A DNA stretch of 64,000 bases, taken from the NCBI RefSeq assembly GCF_000024545.1, contig NC_013947.1, positions 3,658,001-3,722,000 on the forward strand, given 5' to 3'. A model generated the notes under the pieces. That model searched no databases. It saw nothing but the letters and a program-made list of their open reading frames with translations, and was not told the origin of the DNA. This document shows positions 22,016 to 30,949 of this stretch, piece by piece (position 1 is the stretch's first letter; each line of letters opens with the position of its first letter). The DNA is from Stackebrandtia nassauensis DSM 44728. GTDB taxonomy: Bacteria; Actinomycetota; Actinomycetes; Mycobacteriales; Micromonosporaceae. The translations under genes were made by a program, and so were the position numbers.

Positions 22016-23929
22016 TTGCGTCGGAGATACCTGGTCGCGGCAGGCGCCGCGCTGATGCTGGCGGCGGGCGGCGCTTTCGCGTTCGCCGAAACGGACAACG
22101 CCGCCGAGGCGAGCCCATCGCCGCCAGACAGCAGAGTCGTCACACTACCCACAGGGGACATCGTCAGTGTGTCGCCGGACGGCGGCATGGTGTGGCGCCC
22201 CGCGAAGGACCGCGAGGACATCGGGCTCATCAACCCTCCGGCACACGACGGTTCCGGTGATGTCGTCGCGATTCCCACCGACCGGGTGGACGACATCAAG
22301 AACGGGAAGGAGGACCCACGCCGCTACAACGTCTCCGAGCTACTGCGCAGCGGGGTATCCGACGCCGCGAAGGCGAGTCGCCTCAGTTCCAAGCCGTACG
22401 GCACGTTCGCGCCCAAGGGTGATGCTCCGAAGTCGAAGTCCGACAAGGACTCCAAGGTCACGATCACCATCACCGACCAGAGTGGAGCCGTCCCGCGGGA
22501 CTGCACGGTCGACTACGTCAACGTCGCCGACGGCACCTCCGACGAGATCGAACTCGGCACGAACTGCAAGGGCTCGGTCTCCCTGCCACCCGGGCAGTAC
22601 GACTTCCTCTCCTGGGCGGGAGGTGAATCAGGCGATGTTCAGGGGGTGACAACCGCCAAGGTCAAGAACTCCCCATTGGACGTCGCCATCGACGGAACGA
22701 AGAGCAAAGAGGTCACCTACAAGGTCGACCAGGCCGCACAACTGGGTGAGCAGTCCGTGAAAGTGTCCATGATGCCCGAGAAGGGCGACGGACTGATCGT
22801 CGGCGTCGACGCTCCCGCGGGCCGAAAGCAGTTCGTCATTCCCACCGGCAAGAGCGACCACACCATTGGTATCCAGGCCACCCCGCATCTGGTCGGCACC
22901 GACAACGCCAACCCATACACCTACGACCTGGACTTCTATCAAACCGACGGCATCCCCGCCAAGCCCGTCTTCACGGCCCGCGACGGGGACCTGGCGAAGG
23001 TCACCCGCACGTTCGACGGTCTCGCCACCACCGAGCCGACGAATGGGTGCAACTGGAGCTACCGAAAGGGCGCGTCGCACTTCAGTTACTGCCAACCCCG
23101 AGAGCAGAAGTGGCAGACGCAGCGCACCGAATACCTGACACCCGGCAAGGACATCACCTGGCACGCCGACACGGTTATCGGCGACTACGCGTCCGAGAAG
23201 TACGTCCAGGCGTCAAGCACTTCCACGTTCAAGGCCGGGCCGAGCGAACGCGTCACCGGACAGGCGCCGTTGTCGTTCAACGTCGGCGGTTCCGGAACAC
23301 AACCGCTGGTCGTGCGCGACGGCGACAAGCTGTACGCGAACATGCCGTTCCTCGACAATGCCGACTCCAAGGAGTACATCGTCGACTACAACTCGATCAA
23401 GGGCACCGCGGTACTGAAGCGTGACGGCAAGGAGGTCGCGCGAAAGGACCTCAAGGTTTCGGGTTTCGAGCTCACCTTGCCCAAGAAGGATTCCGGACGG
23501 TACACGCTGTCGGTGAAATCGACACACTCCGACTCGTACACCCCACTGGCGACGAAGTCGGCGGTGAAGTGGGAGTTCAAGTCGAAGCCGACCACCAAGC
23601 CAGTTCCGCTGCCGGTCTCGGCGGTCGCCTTCGACGCCGAAGGCGTTTCCAACGGCTACGCCGACGTCTCCAAACCGCAGAAGTTCACACTGGACTACCA
23701 GGCCCAGCAAGGAGCCAAGGACACCAAGCTGAAGAAGCTTGTCTTCGAGGTTTCCTACGACGACGGCAAAACCTGGACCAAGGTGGACACGAAGGTCGAC
23801 GGCGACTCCGCCACCGGCGAACTCAAACACCCCGCCGACGCCACATTCGTCTCCGTGCGTGCGACCGCCACCGACGACGCTGGCAACACGGTCACCCACA
23901 GCACCGTCCACACCCACGGTCTGAAGTAG
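22016..23929 (+). CDS. Secreted protein resembling subtilase pro- and C-terminal regions, no protease domain
   Basis: A 637-residue exported protein. A TTG start with AAGGAAGG 7 nt upstream gives a signal peptide (MRRRYLVAAGAALMLAAGG). Residues 40-115 (VVTLPTGDIVSV, VVAIPTDRVDDIKNGKEDPRRYNV) resemble the propeptide-like start of the subtilase at 50999-54301. The middle block YDLDFYQTDGIPAKPVF, DGDLAKVTRTF and the final VFEVSYDDGKTWTKV and VSVRATATDDAGN resemble that protease's C-terminal half. The Asp/His/Ser catalytic domain is absent. Possible roles are protease inhibitor, chaperone or surface binder; all are inference. Probably co-transcribed with the two genes upstream. Confidence 0.75.
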   Translation: MRRRYLVAAGAALMLAAGGAFAFAETDNAAEASPSPPDSRVVTLPTGDIVSVSPDGGMVWRPAKDREDIGLINPPAHDGSGDVVAIPTDRVDDIKNGKEDPRRYNVSELLRSGVSDAAKASRLSSKPYGTFAPKGDAPKSKSDKDSKVTITITDQSGAVPRDCTVDYVNVADGTSDEIELGTNCKGSVSLPPGQYDFLSWAGGESGDVQGVTTAKVKNSPLDVAIDGTKSKEVTYKVDQAAQLGEQSVKVSMMPEKGDGLIVGVDAPAGRKQFVIPTGKSDHTIGIQATPHLVGTDNANPYTYDLDFYQTDGIPAKPVFTARDGDLAKVTRTFDGLATTEPTNGCNWSYRKGASHFSYCQPREQKWQTQRTEYLTPGKDITWHADTVIGDYASEKYVQASSTSTFKAGPSERVTGQAPLSFNVGGSGTQPLVVRDGDKLYANMPFLDNADSKEYIVDYNSIKGTAVLKRDGKEVARKDLKVSGFELTLPKKDSGRYTLSVKSTHSDSYTPLATKSAVKWEFKSKPTTKPVPLPVSAVAFDAEGVSNGYADVSKPQKFTLDYQAQQGAKDTKLKKLVFEVSYDDGKTWTKVDTKVDGDSATGELKHPADATFVSVRATATDDAGNTVTHSTVHTHGLK

Positions 23930-23941
23930 ACCGCACGCGCA

Positions 23942-23978
23942 TTCGGGCCGGTGGGAGCACGCCTCCCCCCGGCCCGAA
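23942..23978. terminator. Strong hairpin between convergent genes
   Basis: TTCGGGCCGG (23942-23951) pairs perfectly with CCGGCCCGAA (23969-23978), with an inner GGGAG/CTCCC stem. It serves the secreted-protein gene and, in the other direction, the regulator gene. Confidence 0.8.
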
Positions 23979-23995
23979 ACGCGATCGCGGGCTGG

Positions 23996-26329
23996 TCACT
24001 GGCGAGTGTTGGTGCTGTCGGTGTGCCAGTTGGTGGCGATCGTGTAGGCGTCGACGGTGGTCAGGGCGGAGCCTTCCAGCAGGAGGGTTTGGTACACGTC
24101 GCTGCCCAGGAACTCTTCCAGCTGGGCATCGTATCTTTGTCCACGATGGACGAGCCGGTCGAACCCCACCATGCGGGGTTCGGAACGTGGCAGATGCCCG
24201 TTGGCCGCCCCCAACAGCATCACGGCGACACGGTCATCGCCGGTGTCGGCGGCGATCCAGGCCATCGTCTCCAGCGAAACCGCGATGCCGCGCGAATCCC
24301 GCAACCTGATGTAGAGGTCAAGCGCCTCGTTGACTTCGGCCCGTGCCAGCTGGATGTCTCCCACTTCGTGATGGACGATTCCCAGACTCCACACCGCGTA
24401 CGCACGCGTGAGCACTTCCTCGAATCGACGTCCCATGTCGATGACCGGACCCAGTGTCTCCTCGGTGGCCCTCCTGTCCCCCATGGCGGCGAGTGCCACT
24501 CCCAACACCGTCTGGCACACCTGCACGCCGTGCGGTATTGACAGTGCCCGGAATCGCGCTGTCGCGTCGCGCAGGGTATCGATGGCCGACGGACTCGCGG
24601 CGAACATCTGGCAGGCCCCTTCGGCGTAGCCCGCCCATCCCCGCAGGACGAAGTCGCCGAGATGGTCGCTCATCTTGGCTGCCTGGCGCGCCAGGTCCGT
24701 GGCGGTGCGGGGGTCCCCCGTCATCGCTACGGTGACGGCGAAGCGCCACATGACGTCCATGCGATCGGTGTCGGGAAGCTTGTCGTGTGCCAGCACCTGG
24801 TCAAGCCGATACCGACCGTCCCACATGGCGCCGGTCGAGACCCAGTACCAGTACAACGACCGGGCCAGTCGCGTCGCGTCCAGGACCGCCGCGAGATTGT
24901 CGCCGTCGCTCAGGCCGTATTCCATAGCGGCTTCGAGGTTGGGCATCTCGGTCTTCACACTGATCAGCAGTTCGGGTTGTCGCGAACCGAACCAGTCCCG
25001 GTCGAAACGCTCGGCGAAGTCTCGTGCCCAGGAGAGATACCTGGCCTGCGTCGATTCCCACCATCCGTGGTGTTTGGCCTTGCGCAATCCGAACTGCCGC
25101 ACCATCTCCAGCATGGAGTAGCGCGCCTGGCCCTCACGTGTCATCATGGTGACAATGGACTGTTCACAGAGGCGTGACACTCCCACGGCGATCCCGGCGA
25201 CCGGATCGGTCTCGTAGGAGGTGTTGACCGCTTCGATGGCGTCGAGCCCGGCGTCGCCGGCGAACACGGAGATGTCGCTCCACAAGCGCCGTTCGGCGGG
25301 TGCGCACATGCTCCAGCTCCACTCCAGCATCGCCTGCAATGACTGGTGCCGAATAGGTCCGGCCGCATCACCGTCCGACAACAATGTCAACACGTCGTCC
25401 AACCGCGCGACCAGCTGTTCGACCGTCAGGGCCCGCAGGCGGCGGGCGGCGAACTCGATGGCCAACGGCGATCCGTCGAGGATCCGGCACGCCTGCATCG
25501 CCTGCGGCGTCGTGTGATCGTCCAGGACGAAGCCGGGGACGACGGTGCGAGCCCGGTCCGTCAGCAACCGGACCGCGGCGGACGTGTGAAGTGGGCCGAG
25601 CGTCCACAGGTGTTCCTCCGGCAAGCCCAGGCTGTGGCGGCTGGTCGCCAGGATTCTCACCTGCGGTGCCGCCAGCAGGATCCGCCGCGCCAGATTGGCG
25701 ACCGCGATCGTCACGTGCTCGCAGTTGTCCAGTACCAGAATCAGTTCCCGTTCGGCCAGAAAGGACAGCACCTGTTCGGCGGCAGTTCTGTTGGGATCGG
25801 CGGGCAGCTGGGTGACGGTCAGCAACAGCCTGGCGAGCATCTGGGCATCGACCACTTGGGTCAGGTCCACCCAACGGATCCCGTCGCGCGAGTCCAGTTC
25901 GATCGCCAGGGCCACCTGTTGCGCCAGCCGGGTCTTTCCGGTTCCTCCCGGCCCGGTGACCGTCACCAGCCGATGCGATCGCACCTGGTGTACCAGCTGC
26001 GCGAGCTCCTCGGTCCGGTCCACGAAGGATGTCAGGTTCGCCGGGATCGTTCCCGGCTCGGCGCTTTCCGCCATCGCCGGTTTCTTCGCGGCGATGAGCC
26101 AGCGGCGCTTCCACCCCGACACTTCCAGCACTCCGCAGGCGCGCACGAACGCCTCGGCCACCGGCCACGACGGCAACCGCGTACCCGAGGCGGCCCGGGC
26201 CAGGACCGACGCGGAAAACCGGGTGCGCCGGGCCAGCTCCTGGTATGAGACGTCACCTACGCGATGGCGCAACCTCGCCAGTTCCCACGCGAATGACACG
26301 ACCTCGGGCGAAGGTTTCGAAACCGACAT
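23996..26329 (-). CDS. HTH / NB-ARC ATPase / TPR regulator
   Basis: A 777-residue regulator. Residues 8-75 form an XRE-type helix-turn-helix (YQELARRTRFSASVLARAASGTRLPSWPVAEAFVRACG). Residues 95-400 are an NB-ARC/STAND ATPase with P-loop TGPGGTGKTRLAQQ, Walker B LILVLDNCEHV and ILATSRHSLGLPEEHL. The rest is TPR-like helical repeats. This architecture resembles actinomycete pathway regulators that switch state with ATP and a helical sensor. The start has GGTGAG upstream. The secreted-protein gene at 26576 is divergent from it and may be its target, which is inference. Confidence 0.88.
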   Translation of the reverse strand: MSVSKPSPEVVSFAWELARLRHRVGDVSYQELARRTRFSASVLARAASGTRLPSWPVAEAFVRACGVLEVSGWKRRWLIAAKKPAMAESAEPGTIPANLTSFVDRTEELAQLVHQVRSHRLVTVTGPGGTGKTRLAQQVALAIELDSRDGIRWVDLTQVVDAQMLARLLLTVTQLPADPNRTAAEQVLSFLAERELILVLDNCEHVTIAVANLARRILLAAPQVRILATSRHSLGLPEEHLWTLGPLHTSAAVRLLTDRARTVVPGFVLDDHTTPQAMQACRILDGSPLAIEFAARRLRALTVEQLVARLDDVLTLLSDGDAAGPIRHQSLQAMLEWSWSMCAPAERRLWSDISVFAGDAGLDAIEAVNTSYETDPVAGIAVGVSRLCEQSIVTMMTREGQARYSMLEMVRQFGLRKAKHHGWWESTQARYLSWARDFAERFDRDWFGSRQPELLISVKTEMPNLEAAMEYGLSDGDNLAAVLDATRLARSLYWYWVSTGAMWDGRYRLDQVLAHDKLPDTDRMDVMWRFAVTVAMTGDPRTATDLARQAAKMSDHLGDFVLRGWAGYAEGACQMFAASPSAIDTLRDATARFRALSIPHGVQVCQTVLGVALAAMGDRRATEETLGPVIDMGRRFEEVLTRAYAVWSLGIVHHEVGDIQLARAEVNEALDLYIRLRDSRGIAVSLETMAWIAADTGDDRVAVMLLGAANGHLPRSEPRMVGFDRLVHRGQRYDAQLEEFLGSDVYQTLLLEGSALTTVDAYTIATNWHTDSTNTRQ

Positions 26330-26575
26330 CGATACTCACCAGTCCGTTTCCGCGTCGACAAACCAATGGCGGACACGCAGCGGGCACCCCCCACGTGACC
26401 GACGTATGCCAACGAACTGACATTAGCGATATTTCCGTTGCGGCACAACACATCCCCAGTGGGCACCGAATCGCGGACGTCTGTGGTGCGAGAGCGTGAT
26501 CGGCGTTCGGGCCTGGGATGGCCAAGGCCCTGGCGGTTATGGGTGTTGTGTGTATCGGTTGGGGAACCTGGGGGC

Positions 26576-27559
26576 ATGAAGCGTGGATGGCGGATCGCAC
26601 CGGTGATCGCGGTGCTGGCAATGCTGGTTACGGGTGTGCTGGTGGTGAACAGCGCGCAGGCCGAGGACGAGCGGGTGGGGTTGCCGGGTGGCATGGCGAA
26701 CTTCACCGTCGCTGTGGGCAAAGTGGATGCCGCTTCGCGGGCGAACTGGCAGCGGCTGGGGACGTACGTGTTCAAGGCGGACGGGACGGTGTCGGAGCGG
26801 CATTGGCATTGGACGCAGCGGCGGCGCGAGGTGCGGTCGTACACCGGCGTGCGGGCTTCAGGGTGTCCGTCGCGGGACTGCGATATTCAGACCGCGCACG
26901 GGTTCCAGTCGAAGTCGGCTCCGCAGCAGTTGTCGGGCAAGTTCGCCGTGTCCGGGGATGTCGTGAAGGTGACCTGGAGCGATGGTCTGTGGGAGGAGTG
27001 GACGATCAGTCAGCCGATCGAGGCGAAGCTGGCGAAGTTGTCGTTCAAGGCGTCGAGTTTCGGTGCCAGTCACGGTTTCGGGTACGGGTCGAACGCCGGG
27101 TTGGACAAGCGGGCGTCCATGAAGGATGTCGCGGCCGTGGATCACGGGAAGCTGCGGCATGAGTACTACCTGTGGAAGACCGACGCGAACAACAAGCCTT
27201 ATGTGGACTCTGGTGCCGGTGGTCCGTTCTGGATGCGGGACTGGAGCCTGTGCGGCGGCGGGAAGTGCCTGGGCGGGGAGACGGCCAAGCCCACCGAGTA
27301 CTACCTGGCGGCGCCGAACGGCTCCGTCACCGACCGGCGGGACACGATCTGGCATTGGGTGCGGCAGCTGGCCGACGATCGGGATGAGTACTGCTACACC
27401 GGTAATTCGCACGTCAAGCCGATGATGCAGATCATCGACTCCGACGGCGGCTTCCACGGCTGGGTTGGGGCCGAGGCGTCGCTGTCGCAGACGTCGCCGG
27501 GGACCAATGCCGACGACGTCGGGTTGTTCGAGATCTCGGAGTTCTCCAAGTCGGCGTGA
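26576..27559 (+). CDS. Secreted protein of unknown function
   Basis: A 327-residue exported protein. ATG at 26576 opens a signal peptide (MKRGWRIAPVIAVLAMLVTGVLVVNSAQA, cleavage after AQA). The mature part is Trp/Tyr-rich with several cysteines (SGCPSRDCDIQ, SLCGGGKCLGG, EYCYTGNS) that could form disulfides. The sequence RHWHWTQRRREVRSYTG is notable. I do not recognise the family. It lies between two large STAND-type regulators transcribed away from or toward it, and ends 12 nt from the convergent SARP gene. Confidence 0.75.
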   Translation: MKRGWRIAPVIAVLAMLVTGVLVVNSAQAEDERVGLPGGMANFTVAVGKVDAASRANWQRLGTYVFKADGTVSERHWHWTQRRREVRSYTGVRASGCPSRDCDIQTAHGFQSKSAPQQLSGKFAVSGDVVKVTWSDGLWEEWTISQPIEAKLAKLSFKASSFGASHGFGYGSNAGLDKRASMKDVAAVDHGKLRHEYYLWKTDANNKPYVDSGAGGPFWMRDWSLCGGGKCLGGETAKPTEYYLAAPNGSVTDRRDTIWHWVRQLADDRDEYCYTGNSHVKPMMQIIDSDGGFHGWVGAEASLSQTSPGTNADDVGLFEISEFSKSA

Positions 27560-27571
27560 CGCAGAGGCGGG

Positions 27572-30517
27572 TCAGGGTCTGGTGGACTCGTAAGTGTCCA
27601 GCAGGGTGTCGATGATGCGGCCTTCGAGGCTGGACGAACCGGCGTCGATCGCTTCGGCGTTGCGGGCGTGGCTTCTGGCGTCGCTGGGTTCCTGGGATGC
27701 CTGGTGGGCCAGTGCGAGTAGGCGGTGGGAGCACTTCTCGGCGAAGGGTTGGTTGATGCCTCGGGCGACGAGGAGGCATTGCTGGCCGACCGTTGTGGCT
27801 TCCAGGTGACGGCCTTGGCGCAGGTGTACCAGGGTCAGGGCGGCCAGGCCGAACCATTTGTCGAGGCGGTCGCCGAGCTCTTCGCAGATGTCGATGCCCT
27901 CGGTGAGGTGGAGGGCGGCTTCGTCGAGTTGGTCCAGTCCACAGCAGATGGTGCCGAGCAGGACGAGGTCGGTGCCTTCTCCGGCGCGGTCGTTGGTGTC
28001 GCGGCGCAGGGGGAGGTTGTGGCGCAGCAGTCGGGCGCCTTCCTTCCACTCGCCCAGTAGGGCTTGGACCGCGGCGAGGTTGTGTCGAGGGGTGGCGCCG
28101 ACGCGTTGCCAGCCTTCGATGGGGGTGCCGCGTTCCAGGCAGTCCAGGAGGAGTCGCCGGGCTTGGGGTAGGTCGTCTTGTTTGATGGCGACCAGGCAGA
28201 GGTCGTTGAGTGCCGCGATCTGGAGGTAGAGGTCGTCGTCGGCGATGGCCGAGTCGAGGGCTCGGTTGATGTGGGCCAGGGCGCTGTCGTACTCGGCGAG
28301 GTAGATCTCGACGCGGCCCAGGTAGATGAGGGCTCGACGCAGGGTGTTCGGTTCGTCAAGGCGTTCGGCGGCGGCTACGGCGCTGGTGGCGAGGACGTGT
28401 TCGCGGTGGAATTCGCCGCGTTTGCGCAGGGCCCAGGACAGGGAGTGGGCGATGGTGATGGCGTGGCGGGCGGCTTCGGGGGAATCGGTGGCCGCGAGTT
28501 GGGCTGCCGCGACGAGGTTGGGCAGGGTTTCGTCGAGCCAGGGGCCGACGTCGTCGGGGCCGCGCAGGGCGAGTCGGAGGACTTGCTGCGGGGCCAGTTC
28601 GGTGGGGTCGGGTTGGGAGGCGATGCCTTTGCGACTCGGGCGCAGCAGGTTGTCGGCGAGCATGGCGCAGGCGGCGTAGAAGGCGATGCCCCGGTGGCGC
28701 AGTTGGGTGCGCTGTTGGGCGCTCATGGTTTCCTCGGCGTAGCCGGTCGCGACGGCGCGGACGATGTCGTGTGGCTGGTATCGGGTGTCGCCGTCGGAGG
28801 CGATCAGTTGGGCGCGGGTCAGGCGGGCCAGGGCGGTGGTGGCCATGGGAGGGTCGTCGGGACACAGCATGGCGGCGATGACCCCGGCGTCGATGGTGGG
28901 TAGTGGCAGCAGACCCAGGGCGCGGAAGGCGTCGGCGGCGACGCGGTCGGCGGGACTGCTGCCGGAGGCGATGAGGTCGTAGCCGACCCGGATGCTGGAG
29001 CGGACCCCGACTCCGTCCACTTCGAGGGTGTCGAGCCGGTCGCGGTGGTCGGACAGACTGGCGGCCAGGCGTTTGCCGGACAGGTCGGGTTCGCGCGCGA
29101 GTCGGCCACCGGCGATGCACAGGGCCAGCGGCAGGTAGTCGCAGTAGGCGGCGATCTGACTGAAGTCGGACCAGTCGGCGCCGGTGCGTCCGGCGATCCG
29201 GTCGAGCAGGGTGATCGCGTCGGCCGGGGGCAGCACGTCCAGGCGCAGGGACAGTTGGACGTCGGACAGTGCCAGTGGGGCCCGGCCGGTGATGAGGAGG
29301 CCGCCGCTGCGGCTGGCCCGGATGACGGGTTCGACCTGGCGCGGGTCGGTCGCGTTGTCGAGCAGGATGAGGTGTTGGGAACCGTCGCTGAGGTCGGTGT
29401 AGCGGCGGGCGGCTTCGGTGGCGTCGGTGGGGATCTCGCCGTCGGGCTGTCCCAGCGCGGACAGCAGGCGCCGCAGTATTTCCAGCGGGGTCAGCGGTGG
29501 CAGGCCGGGTGTGGAGCCTTGCAGGTCGACGTAGAGCTGGCCGTCGGGGAAGGTGGGGTTGAGGTCGTGGGCGACCTGGATGGCCAGTGTGGATTTTCCG
29601 ACGCCGCCGGAGCCGTGCAGGGCGACGATGGGGCGCTCCTGACCGCGCGTTGGGGTGAGCGCGTGGCGCAGTTGGGCGCGTTCGGCGGCTCGGCCGGTGA
29701 ACATTCGGGACGGTGGCGGCAGTTGCCGGGGGCCGGCGGGTTCGCGGGGTGCTTCCACTCGGGTTGACTCGCGGGGGCGCGCTACGGGTGCGTCCTGGAG
29801 GATCTCCCGGTGCAGGCCGCGCAGTGCCGAGCCCGGCTCCACACCGAGTTCGGACGTGAGGCGCTCGCGGATGCGCACGTACTCGCGCAGCGCGTCCGAC
29901 TTGCGTCCACTGTGGTAGAGGGCGCGCATGAGGCGTTCGACCAGGGATTCTCGGAGCGGATGGGATTCGATGTAGCCCATCAGTTCCGGGGTGATGTCGC
30001 GGTGGTTTCCCCGTGCGATCTCCAGGTCCATCAGGGTCTCGAAGACCGACAACCGCTGTTCTTCCAGGCGGGCACTCGCCGTGTCGACGAAGGCTCCGCT
30101 GATTCCCTCCAGGGCTTGGCCCCGCCACAGGTCCAGGGCTCGTCGCAGGGCGGTGATGATGTCGGTGTCACCGGCGTTGGCGGTTCCGGCGGCGGACACC
30201 GCGGCGGCGAACACGGCGAGGTCGAGGTGCTCGGGGTCGACGTTGAGGGTGTAGCCGGAGGATCGGCTCTGGATCAGGTCCGGGTGGCCCGCGTCCCGGA
30301 ATGTCCTGCGCAGCACGGAGATCGCGGTGTGCACCTGGGTGGTGGCGGTGGGGACGGGGCGGTCACCCCAGATGGCGGTGACGAGTTGGTCGGTGGAGAC
30401 CTGGCGGTTGGAGCGCATCAGCAGGTAGGCCAGGACGGATCGTCGGCGTGGCCGGTCGATGTCTACAATGCGGTCTCCCGCCTCTACCCGAAGTGGACCC
30501 AAAACGGAGAATCGCAT
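27572..30517 (-). CDS. SARP/AfsR-type regulator (BTAD, NB-ARC, TPR)
   Basis: A 981-residue pathway-type activator. ATG 30517 (MRFSVLGPLRVEAG) has GAGGG upstream; the frame could also open at 30541. Residues 1-95 form the OmpR-like DNA-binding domain (RRRSVLAYLLMRSNRQVSTDQLVTAIWG), residues 100-245 the BTAD region, and an NB-ARC ATPase follows with GSGGVGKSTLAIQ and HLILLDNATD. TPR repeats fill the C-terminal third. It is divergent from the lanthipeptide precursor gene, whose promoter has a SARP-like direct repeat, so it likely activates that cluster. Confidence 0.93.
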   Translation of the reverse strand: MRFSVLGPLRVEAGDRIVDIDRPRRRSVLAYLLMRSNRQVSTDQLVTAIWGDRPVPTATTQVHTAISVLRRTFRDAGHPDLIQSRSSGYTLNVDPEHLDLAVFAAAVSAAGTANAGDTDIITALRRALDLWRGQALEGISGAFVDTASARLEEQRLSVFETLMDLEIARGNHRDITPELMGYIESHPLRESLVERLMRALYHSGRKSDALREYVRIRERLTSELGVEPGSALRGLHREILQDAPVARPRESTRVEAPREPAGPRQLPPPSRMFTGRAAERAQLRHALTPTRGQERPIVALHGSGGVGKSTLAIQVAHDLNPTFPDGQLYVDLQGSTPGLPPLTPLEILRRLLSALGQPDGEIPTDATEAARRYTDLSDGSQHLILLDNATDPRQVEPVIRASRSGGLLITGRAPLALSDVQLSLRLDVLPPADAITLLDRIAGRTGADWSDFSQIAAYCDYLPLALCIAGGRLAREPDLSGKRLAASLSDHRDRLDTLEVDGVGVRSSIRVGYDLIASGSSPADRVAADAFRALGLLPLPTIDAGVIAAMLCPDDPPMATTALARLTRAQLIASDGDTRYQPHDIVRAVATGYAEETMSAQQRTQLRHRGIAFYAACAMLADNLLRPSRKGIASQPDPTELAPQQVLRLALRGPDDVGPWLDETLPNLVAAAQLAATDSPEAARHAITIAHSLSWALRKRGEFHREHVLATSAVAAAERLDEPNTLRRALIYLGRVEIYLAEYDSALAHINRALDSAIADDDLYLQIAALNDLCLVAIKQDDLPQARRLLLDCLERGTPIEGWQRVGATPRHNLAAVQALLGEWKEGARLLRHNLPLRRDTNDRAGEGTDLVLLGTICCGLDQLDEAALHLTEGIDICEELGDRLDKWFGLAALTLVHLRQGRHLEATTVGQQCLLVARGINQPFAEKCSHRLLALAHQASQEPSDARSHARNAEAIDAGSSSLEGRIIDTLLDTYESTRP

Positions 30518-30548
30518 GACGCCCTCAACATTGCGCACCACCGCTGTG

Positions 30549-30567
30549 CGGTTAGCGAACGGTTAGC
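30549..30567 (+). promoter_or_regulatory. SARP-type direct repeat in the lanthipeptide promoter
   Basis: CGGTTAGC occurs at 30549-30556 and again at 30560-30567, an exact 11-nt period. A TAGGAA string, possible -10 element, starts 7 nt after the second copy at 30575. Repeats one helical turn apart and about 8 nt before -10 are the hallmark of SARP binding sites. Confidence 0.7.
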
Positions 30568-30661
30568 CCCTGAATAGGAAACGTATCACCGCCGATGGGC
30601 ACACTCGGTCTCGCTGACCCGGTCGAACCCTTGATCGGGCCGTTATTGCGAAGGAGATCAC

Positions 30662-30856
30662 ATGTCGACTGCGACCATCACCCGCGCCTGGACCGACGTC
30701 GAGTTCCGGGCTGGCCTGTCCACTGAGGAGCTCGAGCTGGTCGAGCACCCCGCTGGCGACCTGGACGCCGAGCTGCGCGAACTGTACATCCACGAGGCCA
30801 CCGCGCAGTCCACCAACTGCACCAAGTGGACGGGTTCGCCGAACTGCTGCTGCTAG
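30662..30856 (+). CDS. lanA: Class II lanthipeptide precursor peptide
   Basis: A 64-residue precursor with a strong ribosome site (AAGGAGA). Residues 1-46 form an acidic leader (STEELELVEHPAGDLDAELRELYIHE). The probable core is TAQSTNCTKWTGSPNCCC at residues 47-64, with four cysteines (53, 62, 63, 64) and Ser/Thr at 47, 50, 51, 54, 57 and 59 available for dehydration and lanthionine formation. A possible AxA-type cut after ATA would give a 16-residue core. Three consecutive terminal cysteines are unusual. It is followed by a hairpin and the LanM gene. Confidence 0.9.
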   Translation: MSTATITRAWTDVEFRAGLSTEELELVEHPAGDLDAELRELYIHEATAQSTNCTKWTGSPNCCC

Positions 30857-30883
30857 TCACACAGTAGGGATCGCCGTATGAAA

Positions 30884-30918
30884 CCGGAGGCGGGCGTTGC
30901 TGACGTGCCCGCCTCCGG
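30884..30918 (+). terminator. Attenuator hairpin between lanA and lanM
   Basis: CCGGAGGCGGGC (30884-30895) pairs perfectly with GCCCGCCTCCGG (30907-30918) over an 11-nt loop, and flanking AAA/TTT can extend the stem past a one-base bulge. It sits in the 93-nt gap between precursor and synthetase. Such hairpins let precursor mRNA exceed enzyme mRNA by partial termination or by stabilising the upstream transcript. Confidence 0.8.
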
Positions 30919-30949
30919 CTTTGCCTCCCTCGCAACGGAAAGGACGACT

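Noticed and set aside
30878-30949. Longer LanM starting at ATG 30878
   Set aside because: The extra codons run through a perfect hairpin and have no ribosome site, while GTG 30950 has GGAAAGGA.
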